Assembly (NCBI RefSeq): GCF_009617875.1 | Contig: NZ_BLAV01000001.1 | Coordinates: 2,728,001 to 2,792,000 of the forward strand | Direction: 5' to 3' | DNA: 64,000 bases | Origin: Prolixibacter sp. NT017 | GTDB lineage: Bacteria; Bacteroidota; Bacteroidia; Bacteroidales; Prolixibacteraceae | Shown: in pieces, positions 7,938 through 18,492 of the stretch | How positions within the stretch are numbered: the stretch's first letter is position 1 | Layout: every line of letters starts with the position of its first letter | Program-made: the position numbers and the translations under genes | Notes under the pieces: model-generated | The model's database searches: none | What the model saw: only the letters and a program-made list of their open reading frames with translations | What the model was told of the DNA's origin: nothing

Positions 7938-10862
7938 CTATTTTAATCTGGCACTTTCCGGTGGTCCCAGATAAGATGTTTTCTCGCCTCCGGCGCCTAC
8001 AACAATCTTCTGCAGCACTACAGCCGAATCAACCATCCAGACCTTCAGCGTATGCTTGCCGGGATTTTCTATTGGTAAATTGACTTCCTGCATGTTGATT
8101 TCATTGCTGACCCAGCTGCCCCAGGTTTGGGGATTTTCATGCTTATTCATGTTAACAACAACTGGCTTCTGGTCATCAAATGAAACCGCCAGCTGCAATC
8201 CATTATCATTATAGAAATTCAGCGTAGGCGAAAGATACAGGCTGACTTTTACGGTTCCTGAATGATACAGGTACATGTCGTAATCCATGTGGGGACAATC
8301 CTGTCCGGGAGACTGTGGTTTTGCCGTTACCGGGAAAGGAGACATCGCTGAAAGCGTCCGGCCCAAACCCGGGATTTCTTCCCATTGAATTCCATTAGCC
8401 GGAATATTCCGGGTATAATGTGCGGCCTCCATAGAAACATAACCGTTACTTTCTACAAACCCGTTAAACGTCTTTGCATCAGGCTGAGTAGGATGATCAA
8501 CAACCGCGTTTACAGTAACCGTTTCCCCTTCTTCTTGTTTTATTTCCACAGCTACCACGTGTTTACCTTCCGGGACATTGTTCCAGTCGACTGACAACCA
8601 AATCCGTTGCTCTTTTTGGATGGTTCCGCTTTCCGGCTCGGCTTTCAACCAGGGCTGAGTATTTGTAATCTCGTATTTGAATGGCTTTTCCCCACGGTTA
8701 AACACATCAACGTAAACCGGCTTCCGGTTGAAACTATCCATCTCCGGAAGCTCCTCTGCGAAGGTGCCTTCTGTACTGAAGGTGTCAGTTCCCTGTATCG
8801 CTACGCCCATTTTCGCCTCTGCGGGAAGATTGAGTTCATCCACTTTCGGCATACGGTTGTACCTTGGTTCCTGCCAACTCGTGTAGCCGATGTGTGTCTG
8901 AGCCATCATATGATTCCACTTGCCGTCGGCCAGCTTGGTATGATAGTAAACCGTTATCAGCGAATCCTTCTCAAAACGCGCCTTGACGGAATCGCCCCAG
9001 TCATTGGTCACAGCGCTCTCCCGTTCAAAAGCCTGGTGGTTTTTCGCGGCAGCGTAATACAAGGCATTCAAATTGGCGCATGCTGTAATTGGGTGCAGTA
9101 CCAACTCGTAATAAGCATCTTTGTATTTTGCAGGCATTTTACGCCCCAGCTCTTCTGCCTCCCGGGCCAACTGATTATATTCATTCACCACCCGTTCATA
9201 CTCCTGGTAATGGTTCAGACTGTAGGTTTCGGGAGATAGTAATTCCGGTTTCCGGCGTCCGTTGTATTTGGCGTACAACTGAAGCATTCGGCCAATCTCT
9301 TTGGCATGTTCGGTGCCGAATTGCTGAGCAGCCCATTGGGTCGTATATTCCGGCAACTTCTCTTTCGGCATGGCATCAGGGTCCCATGCATAATCCAGGA
9401 AGAACGAAATGGGCAGTTCCATCGGTTTGAGATCGCCCACGTTCACCAACCAAATGCAATCGACACCGTGTTTATAAGCCAGGTGCATCTGTTCCCATAC
9501 CCGAGGCAGCGGATTGGTGTTTAGCCATTTGTAGTTACGCGGTCCGCCCACATAATCGAAGTGGTAATAAATACCATAGCCGCCGGAACGAGGCTTCGCA
9601 TCCAATCTGGGAAGCTTGCGAATATTTCCCCAGTTATCATCACACAACAACAAAGTCACATCATCGGGAACACGCATGCCCTTATCGTAGTAATCCTGCA
9701 CTTCCTTATAGAGTGCCCACAGCTGTGGTGTATCTTTGGCTGGTTTGCCAGTCACTTTCTCTATGATTTTCCGCTGGTCAGCTACAATTCGCTCCAGCAG
9801 GGCAATATTGGTTTTGTCTCCCATTGCTTCATCGCCGTCGCCACGCATTCCAACCGTGACAATACTTTCGTGATGGTCCATCCGTTCGATGCCTTTGGTC
9901 CAGAAGGTATCCAGCACTGCCTTACTCTTGGTATAATCCCAGGGAATGCCCTTTTTGCGGTAGGGAGCCCACTCGGCATGCGCCCGCATCATAGGCTCGT
10001 GGTGCGAGGTTCCCATCACGATTCCCATTTCGTCAGCGAGTTTCGGGTTTTCCGGGTCATCACTATTGAAGCTGGCCCACCACATCGCCGGCCACATGTA
10101 GTTGCCTCGCAGGCGCAGCAGTAGTTCAAATACCTTTTCATAGAACTTGTGATTGAAGCCACCATAATTGGCTACCGCCCAACGTCCCAATGCCGGCTCT
10201 TCGTCATTTAGAAAGATTCCCCGGTATTTTACTTTCGGCGAATCCACCAAATAACGCCCCTGCTTTACGTAAAGTGCTGTACGCACCGGAACCGGTACAT
10301 CAGCCCACCAATTCCACGGCGATACACCCATGTTACGCGACAAATCGAACAAACCGTAAAGGGTTCCCCGCTTGTCGCTTCCGGCGATGACCAGCGCCTT
10401 CTGAACCCCCGGGAAAGGATTGTCCACAACCTGGGTGACAGTTGCTTCCCACTTGCCTTTGATATCGGAAACATCGATTTTGTGCTGATCGATAAGTTGC
10501 TGAATCAACGAACTCTTTCCGACCGTACCCGCCAGAATAATCTCCTTTGCCTTCGGAATATCTCCGACTACCAGCATGGGTTTTGTCTGCGTAACTTTTT
10601 GCAAGTCGTTCTGAACAAAGCCCGCAATGAGTTTCACGCCTTTATAATCACCGCTGCCAATAACGATAGGTGCTGTTTTGCCATTCTGCGCAAGCGTAAA
10701 GCCGTTATCAACTTCAGTCGTGCTCATGTAATTGTGAATGGGTTGATTTTCCCCTTTCGGGGCAACCTGCGACTGACACGATTGCAACAAAAACCCAAGA
10801 GTAAACAAAAACACCCAAAGGCTACCGCTCCATATTTTTTTTGTTCTTCTGATTTCCTCCAT
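7938..10862 (-). CDS. GH115 alpha-(4-O-methyl)glucuronidase lipoprotein
   Basis: This 974-residue protein starts with a lipoprotein signal (lipobox LLQSC). The GH115 core is plain from IFLNDEEPALGRWA, RLRGNYMWPAMW, GTSHHEPMMRAHAEW, LLCDDNWGN and YYHFDYVGGPRNYKW, followed by a C-terminal beta-sandwich domain. GH115 enzymes remove (methyl)glucuronic acid from both internal and terminal xylose units, unlike GH67, which needs the non-reducing end. Since a GH67 is also present at 25.9 kb, the locus can handle both positions. The acids released would feed the SDR/UxuA pair at 21-23 kb. Confidence 0.95.
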   Translation of the reverse strand: MEEIRRTKKIWSGSLWVFLFTLGFLLQSCQSQVAPKGENQPIHNYMSTTEVDNGFTLAQNGKTAPIVIGSGDYKGVKLIAGFVQNDLQKVTQTKPMLVVGDIPKAKEIILAGTVGKSSLIQQLIDQHKIDVSDIKGKWEATVTQVVDNPFPGVQKALVIAGSDKRGTLYGLFDLSRNMGVSPWNWWADVPVPVRTALYVKQGRYLVDSPKVKYRGIFLNDEEPALGRWAVANYGGFNHKFYEKVFELLLRLRGNYMWPAMWWASFNSDDPENPKLADEMGIVMGTSHHEPMMRAHAEWAPYRKKGIPWDYTKSKAVLDTFWTKGIERMDHHESIVTVGMRGDGDEAMGDKTNIALLERIVADQRKIIEKVTGKPAKDTPQLWALYKEVQDYYDKGMRVPDDVTLLLCDDNWGNIRKLPRLDAKPRSGGYGIYYHFDYVGGPRNYKWLNTNPLPRVWEQMHLAYKHGVDCIWLVNVGDLKPMELPISFFLDYAWDPDAMPKEKLPEYTTQWAAQQFGTEHAKEIGRMLQLYAKYNGRRKPELLSPETYSLNHYQEYERVVNEYNQLAREAEELGRKMPAKYKDAYYELVLHPITACANLNALYYAAAKNHQAFERESAVTNDWGDSVKARFEKDSLITVYYHTKLADGKWNHMMAQTHIGYTSWQEPRYNRMPKVDELNLPAEAKMGVAIQGTDTFSTEGTFAEELPEMDSFNRKPVYVDVFNRGEKPFKYEITNTQPWLKAEPESGTIQKEQRIWLSVDWNNVPEGKHVVAVEIKQEEGETVTVNAVVDHPTQPDAKTFNGFVESNGYVSMEAAHYTRNIPANGIQWEEIPGLGRTLSAMSPFPVTAKPQSPGQDCPHMDYDMYLYHSGTVKVSLYLSPTLNFYNDNGLQLAVSFDDQKPVVVNMNKHENPQTWGSWVSNEINMQEVNLPIENPGKHTLKVWMVDSAVVLQKIVVGAGGEKTSYLGPPESARLK

Positions 10863-10949
10863 AATAATATATTCAGTAGTCGAATCACTAGTCCTCTAAT
10901 ATCATCCCATTGATAATCAAATCGTTTATATCCGACCTCAATATTTATA

Positions 10950-12908
10950 CTATTTAGTTTCCTTACTCATCCATGAATCTGTCCGGAACGGAGCTGCAGG
11001 CAGGCCTTCTTTGGTATACAGGTTCACTCCTTCCGGGTTATCAGCCCAGTCGTAACGTACCGCAACCGGATGTTCAATTTTGTTACTGTAAACAGCCACT
11101 TTGTTCTTACCGATAATTTTGGCTTTCGCCCAGACAAAATGTTTGTCCATTCCAGCAACAGCGAACTGTCTCAACTCTCCGCCTCCATTCACGGTCAGGC
11201 CATCTCCAACCTGAGCGAAAGTAATGACGATACAATTTCCCTCGACCTTCATCGATTGATACAAAGGACTCAAATACTTTGAATGCGTTTTTCCATAGGC
11301 GACTTTCTGAGCGAGCCATACCAGTCGATTACCCACATCTTTCTTATCCAGCGGATGAATATCATTCCATTCTCCCAGGTCGATGGTAACAGCCAGTCCT
11401 GTATTAGGTAAACTAAGCGCTTTCATCTGCGATTCCCGCAACAGTGCCCAGTTGCTCTCCGAAGGTTCGCTAACAGCCTTCATGTAATTAGGTAGCTGTA
11501 CAACTAAAAACGGGAAATCACCTTCGTTCCAGTGATGACGCCAACTCGCAATCATATCTTTTAGCAGATACCGATATTCTACCGGACGATCAGCATTGGA
11601 TTCCCCCTGATACCAGACAGCCCCCTTAATGCGATAATTTTCCAGCGGAGCAATCATGGCATTATATAACCCCGTAGGTTTCCATCGAATAAACGTCGGA
11701 CCAGCCAATGGAGCCATCTTAGCTCCCAGACGATACTGCCAGGGCCCTTTTAAGTCTATTGTCGTTTTACCATTCGATATCTGGTACGGTTTATCGGGCA
11801 CGAAGCCTCCCCGACCGGCATTACTGATAATACGCGCCACAATGGTGTTTTCGCCGGCCTTTAAAACATGAGCCGGTATTTCATATCTGCGCGGTGGATA
11901 CTGATAGCTGGTAGTTCCAACAAACGTCCCGTTTACAAACACTGAATCGGCGTCCACAATACGCCCCATCAGAAGTTTAGCCGGTTGATTTGCCATTGAT
12001 GCCGGAACATCTATCTTTTTGCGGAACCAAACGACTCCGTTTACCTCCCCCAGCGAAGTATTCGCCCAATAACCGGGCAAGTTCATCGTCTTCCAACCGG
12101 AAGTATTCAAACCGGGATTACGCCACGTTTGTGAGGGATTCCGGTATCCTAAATCTTTCGACTGTAACTCACTATACCACTTATGAGAACGCTCCTGATC
12201 TGCTTTTTCAATACTATCTCTAAGATTTTGGCTTTGAAAACGAAGTGCTTCATGATAATACTTAGGAAACTTCTTTAACGTTTTTATATCAATCCAGGCT
12301 TCCACCGGCGAACCTCCGAGGGCAGAATTAATAACCCCCACAGGCACCTGAAGCGAATCGTAAAGTGCTTTTGCAAAGAAGTAGGACACCGCTGAAAAAC
12401 CGAGGATATTAGATGGATCTGGCGATATCCACGTACCCGATTTTAATTTGCTTTGCGGACCTTGAAAGTTATAAGTTTTGGGAACAGCAAAATAACGAAT
12501 GAACTTGTTCCCTGCGTTTTTAATTTCTTCCGGATACCTTGGACTTACCCGCTTCATGGTAAGTTCCATGTTTGATTGTCCGGAACAAAGCCAAACATCG
12601 CCAACCAGAATATTTTTGATGACAATGGTATTTTTACCTGTAATTGTCATATCGTATGGACCACCGGCTTTAAGTGGAGGCAAAACGATATTCCATTTTC
12701 CGGAAGCATCTGCTTCTGTTTGATACGTTTTCCCGATAAACTGCACCGCTATCTTTTCGTTGGTGCCGGCCCAACCCCAGATTTTCACATCGGACTGTCG
12801 CTGCAAAACCATCCCGTCGCTAATGAGCTTTGGTAATTTTACTTCTGCTTTTCCCGAAAGGGCAATAAAAAGGAAAATGAATAAAAGGATGAATTTACTT
12901 CGTTTCAT
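10950..12908 (-). CDS. sialate O-acetylesterase-like (SASA) acetylesterase with inserted jelly-roll domain
   Basis: A signal peptide (about 1-21, ending ALSGKA) precedes the SGNH-type esterase core: the serine block LCSGQSNMELT near residue 110, VWYQGESNADR near residue 432 and a C-terminal DIHP block supplying Asp/His. A GH2-like sugar-binding beta-sandwich (about residues 265-385, with MGRIVDADSVFVNG) is inserted in the middle. The family removes O-acetyl groups from sugars; on xylan this would clear the backbone for the glycosidases. The inserted domain resembles the stand-alone jelly-roll proteins at 39.9-41.9 kb. Confidence 0.88.
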   Translation of the reverse strand: MKRSKFILLFIFLFIALSGKAEVKLPKLISDGMVLQRQSDVKIWGWAGTNEKIAVQFIGKTYQTEADASGKWNIVLPPLKAGGPYDMTITGKNTIVIKNILVGDVWLCSGQSNMELTMKRVSPRYPEEIKNAGNKFIRYFAVPKTYNFQGPQSKLKSGTWISPDPSNILGFSAVSYFFAKALYDSLQVPVGVINSALGGSPVEAWIDIKTLKKFPKYYHEALRFQSQNLRDSIEKADQERSHKWYSELQSKDLGYRNPSQTWRNPGLNTSGWKTMNLPGYWANTSLGEVNGVVWFRKKIDVPASMANQPAKLLMGRIVDADSVFVNGTFVGTTSYQYPPRRYEIPAHVLKAGENTIVARIISNAGRGGFVPDKPYQISNGKTTIDLKGPWQYRLGAKMAPLAGPTFIRWKPTGLYNAMIAPLENYRIKGAVWYQGESNADRPVEYRYLLKDMIASWRHHWNEGDFPFLVVQLPNYMKAVSEPSESNWALLRESQMKALSLPNTGLAVTIDLGEWNDIHPLDKKDVGNRLVWLAQKVAYGKTHSKYLSPLYQSMKVEGNCIVITFAQVGDGLTVNGGGELRQFAVAGMDKHFVWAKAKIIGKNKVAVYSNKIEHPVAVRYDWADNPEGVNLYTKEGLPAAPFRTDSWMSKETK

Positions 12909-12990
12909 AGATGCAGTTTTTGGTTTATCATTCTAAAAATACCAACAATCAACTCATCAAGCCGGTCGTATTTGAATATTTTACTTTTTT

Positions 12991-13025
12991 AAAAGGGAGT
13001 TGAAATGAATCCAACTCCCTTTATT
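12991..13025 (-). terminator. hairpin between susD and the esterase gene
   Basis: AAAGGGAGTTG (12992-13002) pairs perfectly with CAACTCCCTTT (13012-13022). The T-run on the minus strand is short, so a partial terminator or a 3'-end stabiliser is likely. Such a hairpin would keep susC/susD transcripts more abundant than the enzyme genes behind them. Confidence 0.6.
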
Positions 13026-13054
13026 TTATTGGCTTACAACAAACCCGTTGTTAT

Positions 13055-15004
13055 TTAATTATAACCTGGATTTTGGTAGGCTGCTTTATCTGCTTCGCTC
13101 ATTTCAAGTCCATCGATCTGACTCTGCGGAATAGGACGCAGATACAGATAAGGTTGAATATTCCGTGTTACAGTTTGCGGCGTATGGTCTCCATAATTGG
13201 CTCCGCCAATTTGATAAGTGGAAGCGAGTTCACCCCACTTCTGTGTGCGTACCAAGTCGAACCACCGATAACCCTCGCCATAATATTCGCGTGAACGCTC
13301 AGCAAGGATGTAATCAATTGTAATATTCGCCGGTGTAGCAGCAACCATCTCAGCACTATGGTCTTCTACTTTAATGGAATCTCCATTGTTGTCATAGCGC
13401 CATTTTCCGGCACGTGCGCGAATCACATTAATCAGTTCACGCGCGCTTTTGCCAGCTGTTGTTGCTGCTCCTTTCACGGCAGCTTCGGCAGCTATAAAGT
13501 AAAGCTCCGAAAATTTCGCAATGTTAAAGGGACGAGTACTGGCAGCGTTTGGCTGTCCTAAACCTCCATTGTTATCAGTACGGTAAGTACCCAATTTCCA
13601 CAATCCCGGATATACAATCCGGCTAATTCCACTCGGTGCAATCACAAAGTCGGATCTTCCGGGCACTTCAGCTGCACCTATATTGCTATCACCTTGCCCG
13701 CTAGGATACGTAAGAGGCGTCGACGGGTCATTATTCAGGAAAGTTAATATGGCATCACCTGGCTGCACCTGCATATAGTTGGCGTTATATACCGGACCAG
13801 TAACACCAGCTTTATCCCAATTACCCCGGTAAACCGTTGTAAAGGTACCGTCGTACCGTGAATCGTTTGTTTTATCAGCAAAAGTATTTTTGATTACACC
13901 AATCGTAGGACACATGCGGGTCCACGGACGTCCCAGGTGCTGCTCCGCCTCACGCTGAACAGAACTCATGGCCGACCATTCTGTATTGGACGAACTACTG
14001 CGAATCGCCGTATAGTTCCACGTCATCATCCAAACGGCACAGTTATCGTGGTCCCCGGCACCACTATAGGTAAGACTACTTCCGTTGTAATATTCGCTTG
14101 TCTCTGTGTGATCGGCATATAGCAATATTTCATTATTACGATCATTCGGAGCCCAGTTAACGTCATAGTAAGTGGGCTGCAGTCCGAAGGGGCCTGGATC
14201 GTCTATAGCAGCTGTTGCCACATTATACGCCTGCTGAAAATACCACTGTGCATCATGTCCATCCGGATCGGTACGGTCACTCGCCGGATAAGTAGGAATA
14301 TTATTAGGGTTTTGGAGCCACCATCCGTATGTCAGATAAGCTTTAGCCAGATAAAGACGGGCAAGCGTTTGGGTGGCACCACCTGTTACCCTTGGATCTG
14401 CCGGAAGGTCGTTTACGGCTTTTATTAAGTCGGGGAATATTGCTTTGGTATATACCTCCGGCACTGTGTTACGGGTTGAAACCCTCACAGGAGATGTGTT
14501 AAACTTCAGCTCCCCTGCTCCCAGGTCCAGAGGGACTCCGCCAAAAGTCTGCACTAGCAAAAAGTAGTCAAACGCACGGAAAAATCTGGCTTCTGCAATC
14601 GAAGCGTCTGAGATACCTACTGCGCTGGCATTTTCGATGATACCACTAGCTGTGTTGATATCAGAAAAAGCCGCTCCCCATAACCTGTCGCTTCGGCTAC
14701 TGGCCGAGGTGATATCACCCTGACTGGTCATGTCCATGACTTTAAAGTTCTGGTCCGCACTCTGCGCATAGGTTGCTTCGTCGGTACCGGTTTCCAGGGT
14801 ATTATAGTAGTATGCTTCTCCGTAGATATAGCGCAGGTGTGCATACAGAGAAGTTAATCCACCGTAAACACCTTTCTCGGTTTTGAAAAAATCTGGTGTA
14901 TAAATACTGCGCGGTTGCTCATCCAGAATATTATTAGAGCAAGACGCGAGGAACAACGACATCACGAATGCTCCAATAAAAGTTTTTATATGTATACGTT
15001 TCAT
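13055..15004 (-). CDS. SusD/RagB-type glycan-binding lipoprotein
   Basis: The lipobox LFLASC puts it on the outer membrane as a surface lipoprotein. It has the SusD N-terminal region (TPDFFKTEKGVYGGLTSLYA, near residue 40) and the C-terminal SusD/RagB region with YFIAAEAAVKG, LAERSREYYGEGYRWFDLVRTQKWG and a proline-rich LYLRPIPQSQI end. It caps the SusC transporter and presents oligosaccharides to it. It begins 12 bp behind susC. At 649 residues it is somewhat longer than a typical SusD (about 550), as often seen in the xylan-type groups. The substrate, xylan oligosaccharides, is inferred from the neighbours. Confidence 0.95.
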   Translation of the reverse strand: MKRIHIKTFIGAFVMSLFLASCSNNILDEQPRSIYTPDFFKTEKGVYGGLTSLYAHLRYIYGEAYYYNTLETGTDEATYAQSADQNFKVMDMTSQGDITSASSRSDRLWGAAFSDINTASGIIENASAVGISDASIAEARFFRAFDYFLLVQTFGGVPLDLGAGELKFNTSPVRVSTRNTVPEVYTKAIFPDLIKAVNDLPADPRVTGGATQTLARLYLAKAYLTYGWWLQNPNNIPTYPASDRTDPDGHDAQWYFQQAYNVATAAIDDPGPFGLQPTYYDVNWAPNDRNNEILLYADHTETSEYYNGSSLTYSGAGDHDNCAVWMMTWNYTAIRSSSSNTEWSAMSSVQREAEQHLGRPWTRMCPTIGVIKNTFADKTNDSRYDGTFTTVYRGNWDKAGVTGPVYNANYMQVQPGDAILTFLNNDPSTPLTYPSGQGDSNIGAAEVPGRSDFVIAPSGISRIVYPGLWKLGTYRTDNNGGLGQPNAASTRPFNIAKFSELYFIAAEAAVKGAATTAGKSARELINVIRARAGKWRYDNNGDSIKVEDHSAEMVAATPANITIDYILAERSREYYGEGYRWFDLVRTQKWGELASTYQIGGANYGDHTPQTVTRNIQPYLYLRPIPQSQIDGLEMSEADKAAYQNPGYN

Positions 15005-15016
15005 TGTAGTCCTTTT

Positions 15017-18000
15017 TTAGAATGTCAAATTGATGCCGAACAAATAATTGCGTGTTGCCGGAGTGTTTGTACCCAACGTTAATAAACGTTTTAGGTTATC
15101 AGAATAAGGTACGGCTGCGTTTTCGTTACCGTATGAGTTGGTCTCAGGATCCAATCCCGAAAGCTTATGAAATGGCGAGAACATTACAAATGGGTTCTGT
15201 ACCGTTACATAGAACCGTAATTTACTAATACCGGCGTATTTCAACCAATTACTATTGTGATTAAAATTATACCCCAGTGTAAGACTACGAATTTTCAGGT
15301 ACGACGCGTTGAAGTATCCCAACGTGCTTCCATATTTGGGGTTGTCACCACTTGTTACACCACCCGGTTTCGGATAGGCTGCATTCGTGTTATCCGGCGT
15401 CCAGTAATCCACTTGTACGTTATTCCTTCTTCCGCTCAACATGTTCAGGTAGCCTGATGCTGAATAAAGCGTACTAATGAGGATACCACCATGCTGAAAC
15501 GTACCAACGCCGGTCAGATCGAACCCTTTGTAGGCTACGCGCGTATTGAAACCTCCGGTAAAATCAGGATCAACACTCATAACTTGCCGGTCTTCAGGGC
15601 CAATTGCCCTTGTCGGCGTACCATCAGCATTGTAATCACCGGTATATTTCACTTTAATCATACCAACATTTCCTCCCGGTTCCAGTATATCTAAATACGG
15701 ATCTCCCTGTTGCCAGAGGCCTATTTTCTGGTAATCGTAAATCACGTTGATAGGATGCCCGACGAACCACCAGTTGGCTTCGTCCTTTTCCTGTCCGGAT
15801 GCAAGTGCGACCAACTTGTTTCGATTGGCAGATAAATTGATACCTGCTTCCCATGTCCAGCCATTGACATTATCCAGTATTTTACCGCTGAGTGAAAGCT
15901 CCAAACCTTTATTTTGGGTCTGACCAATATTTCCCACATAACTGCTTACTCCGGACGTGCTGGGCAGATTAACGTTCAGCAATATATCCTTTGTATTGGT
16001 CACATAGTACTCGACCGTACCAGACAAGCGACCATTCCAGAGGCTAAAATCCAAACCATAGTTCATTGTTTCGGAGTACTCCCAGCCTAAATTGGGGTTG
16101 GGAAGTTGCGATACATAGTAGCCGGTGGCATAGTCGGTTGGGCCAAAGTTGTATGGCCGGGTGCTCAATTGCCCAAGCGTAGCGTAAGGTTGAACAGCCT
16201 GATTGGAAGTTTGTCCATAGCCCACACGAAGTTTCAACATATCAAGCTGATTGATATTCTGCATGAACGATTCGTTCTTAATATTCCATCCGACTGATAC
16301 CGCAGGATAAGTATGCCACTGATGTCCCTTCGCCAGCCTTGAAGACGCGTCAGAACGAACAGTTGCCGTCACCATATAACGATTATCGTATGAGTACATT
16401 ACACGCCCCATCCACGACATCAGACCACTCTTCTCATATTTCTGCTCGTTAGGGTCAACAGTGATTTCACCTTGTGCCCGCCCCAGATTGTAATATTGGA
16501 AGGCATCCGACGGAATGTCCTTGGCGAACATGTACGACCGATTATACTTCGTTTGCTCTGCAGAGTACAACCCCACTACATTGATATGATGCTTTTCGTT
16601 AAAAGTGCGATCGTAAGTCAAGAGGTTCTCAATTGTCCAGTTGGTAGTAAGCGAGTTACTAACAGAAGCTGTTGAAGGAGTCGTCGCATTGCTGCTGTTA
16701 ATTCCCTCTCCTGTGTAACTACCTCCATTACTCATACGGAAGTTCAAACCGAGATTGACACGATACTTCAGGCCCTCGACTTTCGGGATTTTTACCTCTC
16801 CGTACAAAGAGTTGTATGATCCAAAAGCTTTCGTTTGACTCAACCACTGATTCTTCAGACTATCGAGTACGGCTTTTGAATAGACCCAGTTTTCGTCCAG
16901 CGGCATCTTAACGGTTCTTTTCCATGAGCCATCCTGGTTATACGGGCTGGCCAGAGGAGACATGCTCAAAACACCGTAAAGTCCCACCTGCGAACCATCT
17001 GTTACGTTATAGTTATTATTCGTCGTGAATCCGAAGCGGAAACTTTTTCCTACCGATTGATCTACAGCTCCCCGCAATGTGAAACGCTCGTATTGTTGTG
17101 TAGGTATAACCGCTTCATCATGGTAATAACCTGCACCAAAGCTGTAGCTCCCCTTGTCGGTACCACCTGAAAGGCCAACATCGTGGTTTGTTACCACAGC
17201 TGTTCGGTATAACAAGCTTTGCCAATCAGTATTTACATCATTCGATTCATCTTCTCCATTTGAATACTGACCGGCAGCCTGACGAAGAGCAAGCAACTCT
17301 GGACCATTCATCATCGGATATTTGGCAAAAACACTTTTCAAGCCGTAGTAACCGTTGTAGGTAATCTGTGCTTTTTGCCCTCGTCTCCCCTTGTTCGTGG
17401 TTATCAATATTACACCGTTGGCTCCGCGTGAACCATAAATAGCGGTTGCCGACGCATCTTTCAAAATATCGATGCTCTTGATATCACTGGGACTGATATC
17501 GCTAATCGAACCAGCAAACGGAATACCGTCAAGTACGATCAGCGGGTTGTTATCAGCAGTCAGCGAACGCGTACCGCGGATGCGAATCTGCATATCGGCA
17601 CCCGGCTTCGATGATGTCTGCGACATCTGAACACCCGGCATACGTCCCTGCAGTGCCTGTGTAATATTGGAAGATGCTACTTCGCGCATCTTACTTCCAT
17701 CTATCGATGCAACCGAACCGGTTACCGCTTCTTTCCGCTGTGTACCATATCCAACGACTACCACCTCATTCAGCCCGACATTTGAATCCTTCATGGTAAT
17801 ATCGATCTGCGAACGGCCGTCGATGGCAACCTCCTGTGGTTCCATTCCCACAAATGAAAATACGAGTGTTTGTGCTTTTTCGGGAATCGACAATGTGTAG
17901 TTTCCGTCAGGATCGGTAATGGTTCCCATGGTTGTCCCTTTTACCACGATGGAAACGCCCGGAATCGGCTTTCCCTCCTTATCGGTCACCTTTCCTTTAA

Positions 18001-18406
18001 TGTCCTGCTTTTGCTGTGTGGCAGGCTTCTTTACATCAGCCGGTTTATCGGCCTTTTTGATAATTACTGTCCGATCGTCGATTTCGTAAGTGAAACCGTA
18101 CGGAACGAGTACCTTATCAAGAATATCTTCCACCCTGGCATCTTTTACATTGACATTCTGGGCGGGAATATTTCTCAATAAGTCAGAGCGATACAGAAAA
18201 CGGAACTCCGTCTGTTCTTCAATGTTCTTAAGAACATCCTCAACTGTAGCATTCGCCACTTTTACCCGGACACTTGTCTCTTGTGAATAGACACTTGCCG
18301 TTACATTTCCGAAATCAAGGAGCAGGAATGCAAATGCAATTCCCATACCGAGCAAGATTCTTCTTAACCTACCGTGAATAGCAGGTATACTTCGGTTTTT
18401 TTTCAT
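15017..18406 (-). CDS. SusC/RagA TonB-dependent transporter with signalling (STN) domain
   Basis: This 1129-residue outer-membrane barrel. After the signal sequence comes an STN domain (about 45-118), then a carboxypeptidase-regulatory-like domain (about 134-205, DIKGKVTDKEGKPIPGV), a TonB box/plug start (NEVVVVGYGTQRKEAVTGSV) and the barrel ending in an aromatic residue (GINLTF). The STN domain marks it as a transducer that can contact the FecR anti-sigma factor encoded 84 bp upstream. It works with SusD to import oligosaccharides with energy from TonB. Confidence 0.96.
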   Translation of the reverse strand: MKKNRSIPAIHGRLRRILLGMGIAFAFLLLDFGNVTASVYSQETSVRVKVANATVEDVLKNIEEQTEFRFLYRSDLLRNIPAQNVNVKDARVEDILDKVLVPYGFTYEIDDRTVIIKKADKPADVKKPATQQKQDIKGKVTDKEGKPIPGVSIVVKGTTMGTITDPDGNYTLSIPEKAQTLVFSFVGMEPQEVAIDGRSQIDITMKDSNVGLNEVVVVGYGTQRKEAVTGSVASIDGSKMREVASSNITQALQGRMPGVQMSQTSSKPGADMQIRIRGTRSLTADNNPLIVLDGIPFAGSISDISPSDIKSIDILKDASATAIYGSRGANGVILITTNKGRRGQKAQITYNGYYGLKSVFAKYPMMNGPELLALRQAAGQYSNGEDESNDVNTDWQSLLYRTAVVTNHDVGLSGGTDKGSYSFGAGYYHDEAVIPTQQYERFTLRGAVDQSVGKSFRFGFTTNNNYNVTDGSQVGLYGVLSMSPLASPYNQDGSWKRTVKMPLDENWVYSKAVLDSLKNQWLSQTKAFGSYNSLYGEVKIPKVEGLKYRVNLGLNFRMSNGGSYTGEGINSSNATTPSTASVSNSLTTNWTIENLLTYDRTFNEKHHINVVGLYSAEQTKYNRSYMFAKDIPSDAFQYYNLGRAQGEITVDPNEQKYEKSGLMSWMGRVMYSYDNRYMVTATVRSDASSRLAKGHQWHTYPAVSVGWNIKNESFMQNINQLDMLKLRVGYGQTSNQAVQPYATLGQLSTRPYNFGPTDYATGYYVSQLPNPNLGWEYSETMNYGLDFSLWNGRLSGTVEYYVTNTKDILLNVNLPSTSGVSSYVGNIGQTQNKGLELSLSGKILDNVNGWTWEAGINLSANRNKLVALASGQEKDEANWWFVGHPINVIYDYQKIGLWQQGDPYLDILEPGGNVGMIKVKYTGDYNADGTPTRAIGPEDRQVMSVDPDFTGGFNTRVAYKGFDLTGVGTFQHGGILISTLYSASGYLNMLSGRRNNVQVDYWTPDNTNAAYPKPGGVTSGDNPKYGSTLGYFNASYLKIRSLTLGYNFNHNSNWLKYAGISKLRFYVTVQNPFVMFSPFHKLSGLDPETNSYGNENAAVPYSDNLKRLLTLGTNTPATRNYLFGINLTF

Positions 18407-18457
18407 AGATTTGAATTGTTTAGATAATTACTATTTAAACGCTCACCAAAAAGTGAT

Positions 18458-18492
18458 TGGCGGGAAGTGTACGCACCATTTCCCGCTTTTTT
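18458..18492. terminator. hairpin between fecR and susC
   Basis: GCGGGAA (18460-18466) and TTCCCGC (18480-18486) form a stem. The clear T-run lies on the plus-strand side, where no gene reads through, so for the minus-strand genes it may act as an attenuator or processing hairpin separating fecR from susC rather than as a full stop. Confidence 0.45.

Noticed and set aside
8607..10124. Long frames on the plus strand opposite the GH115 gene
   Set aside because: They are shadows of the GH115 gene; their translations have no recognisable domain.
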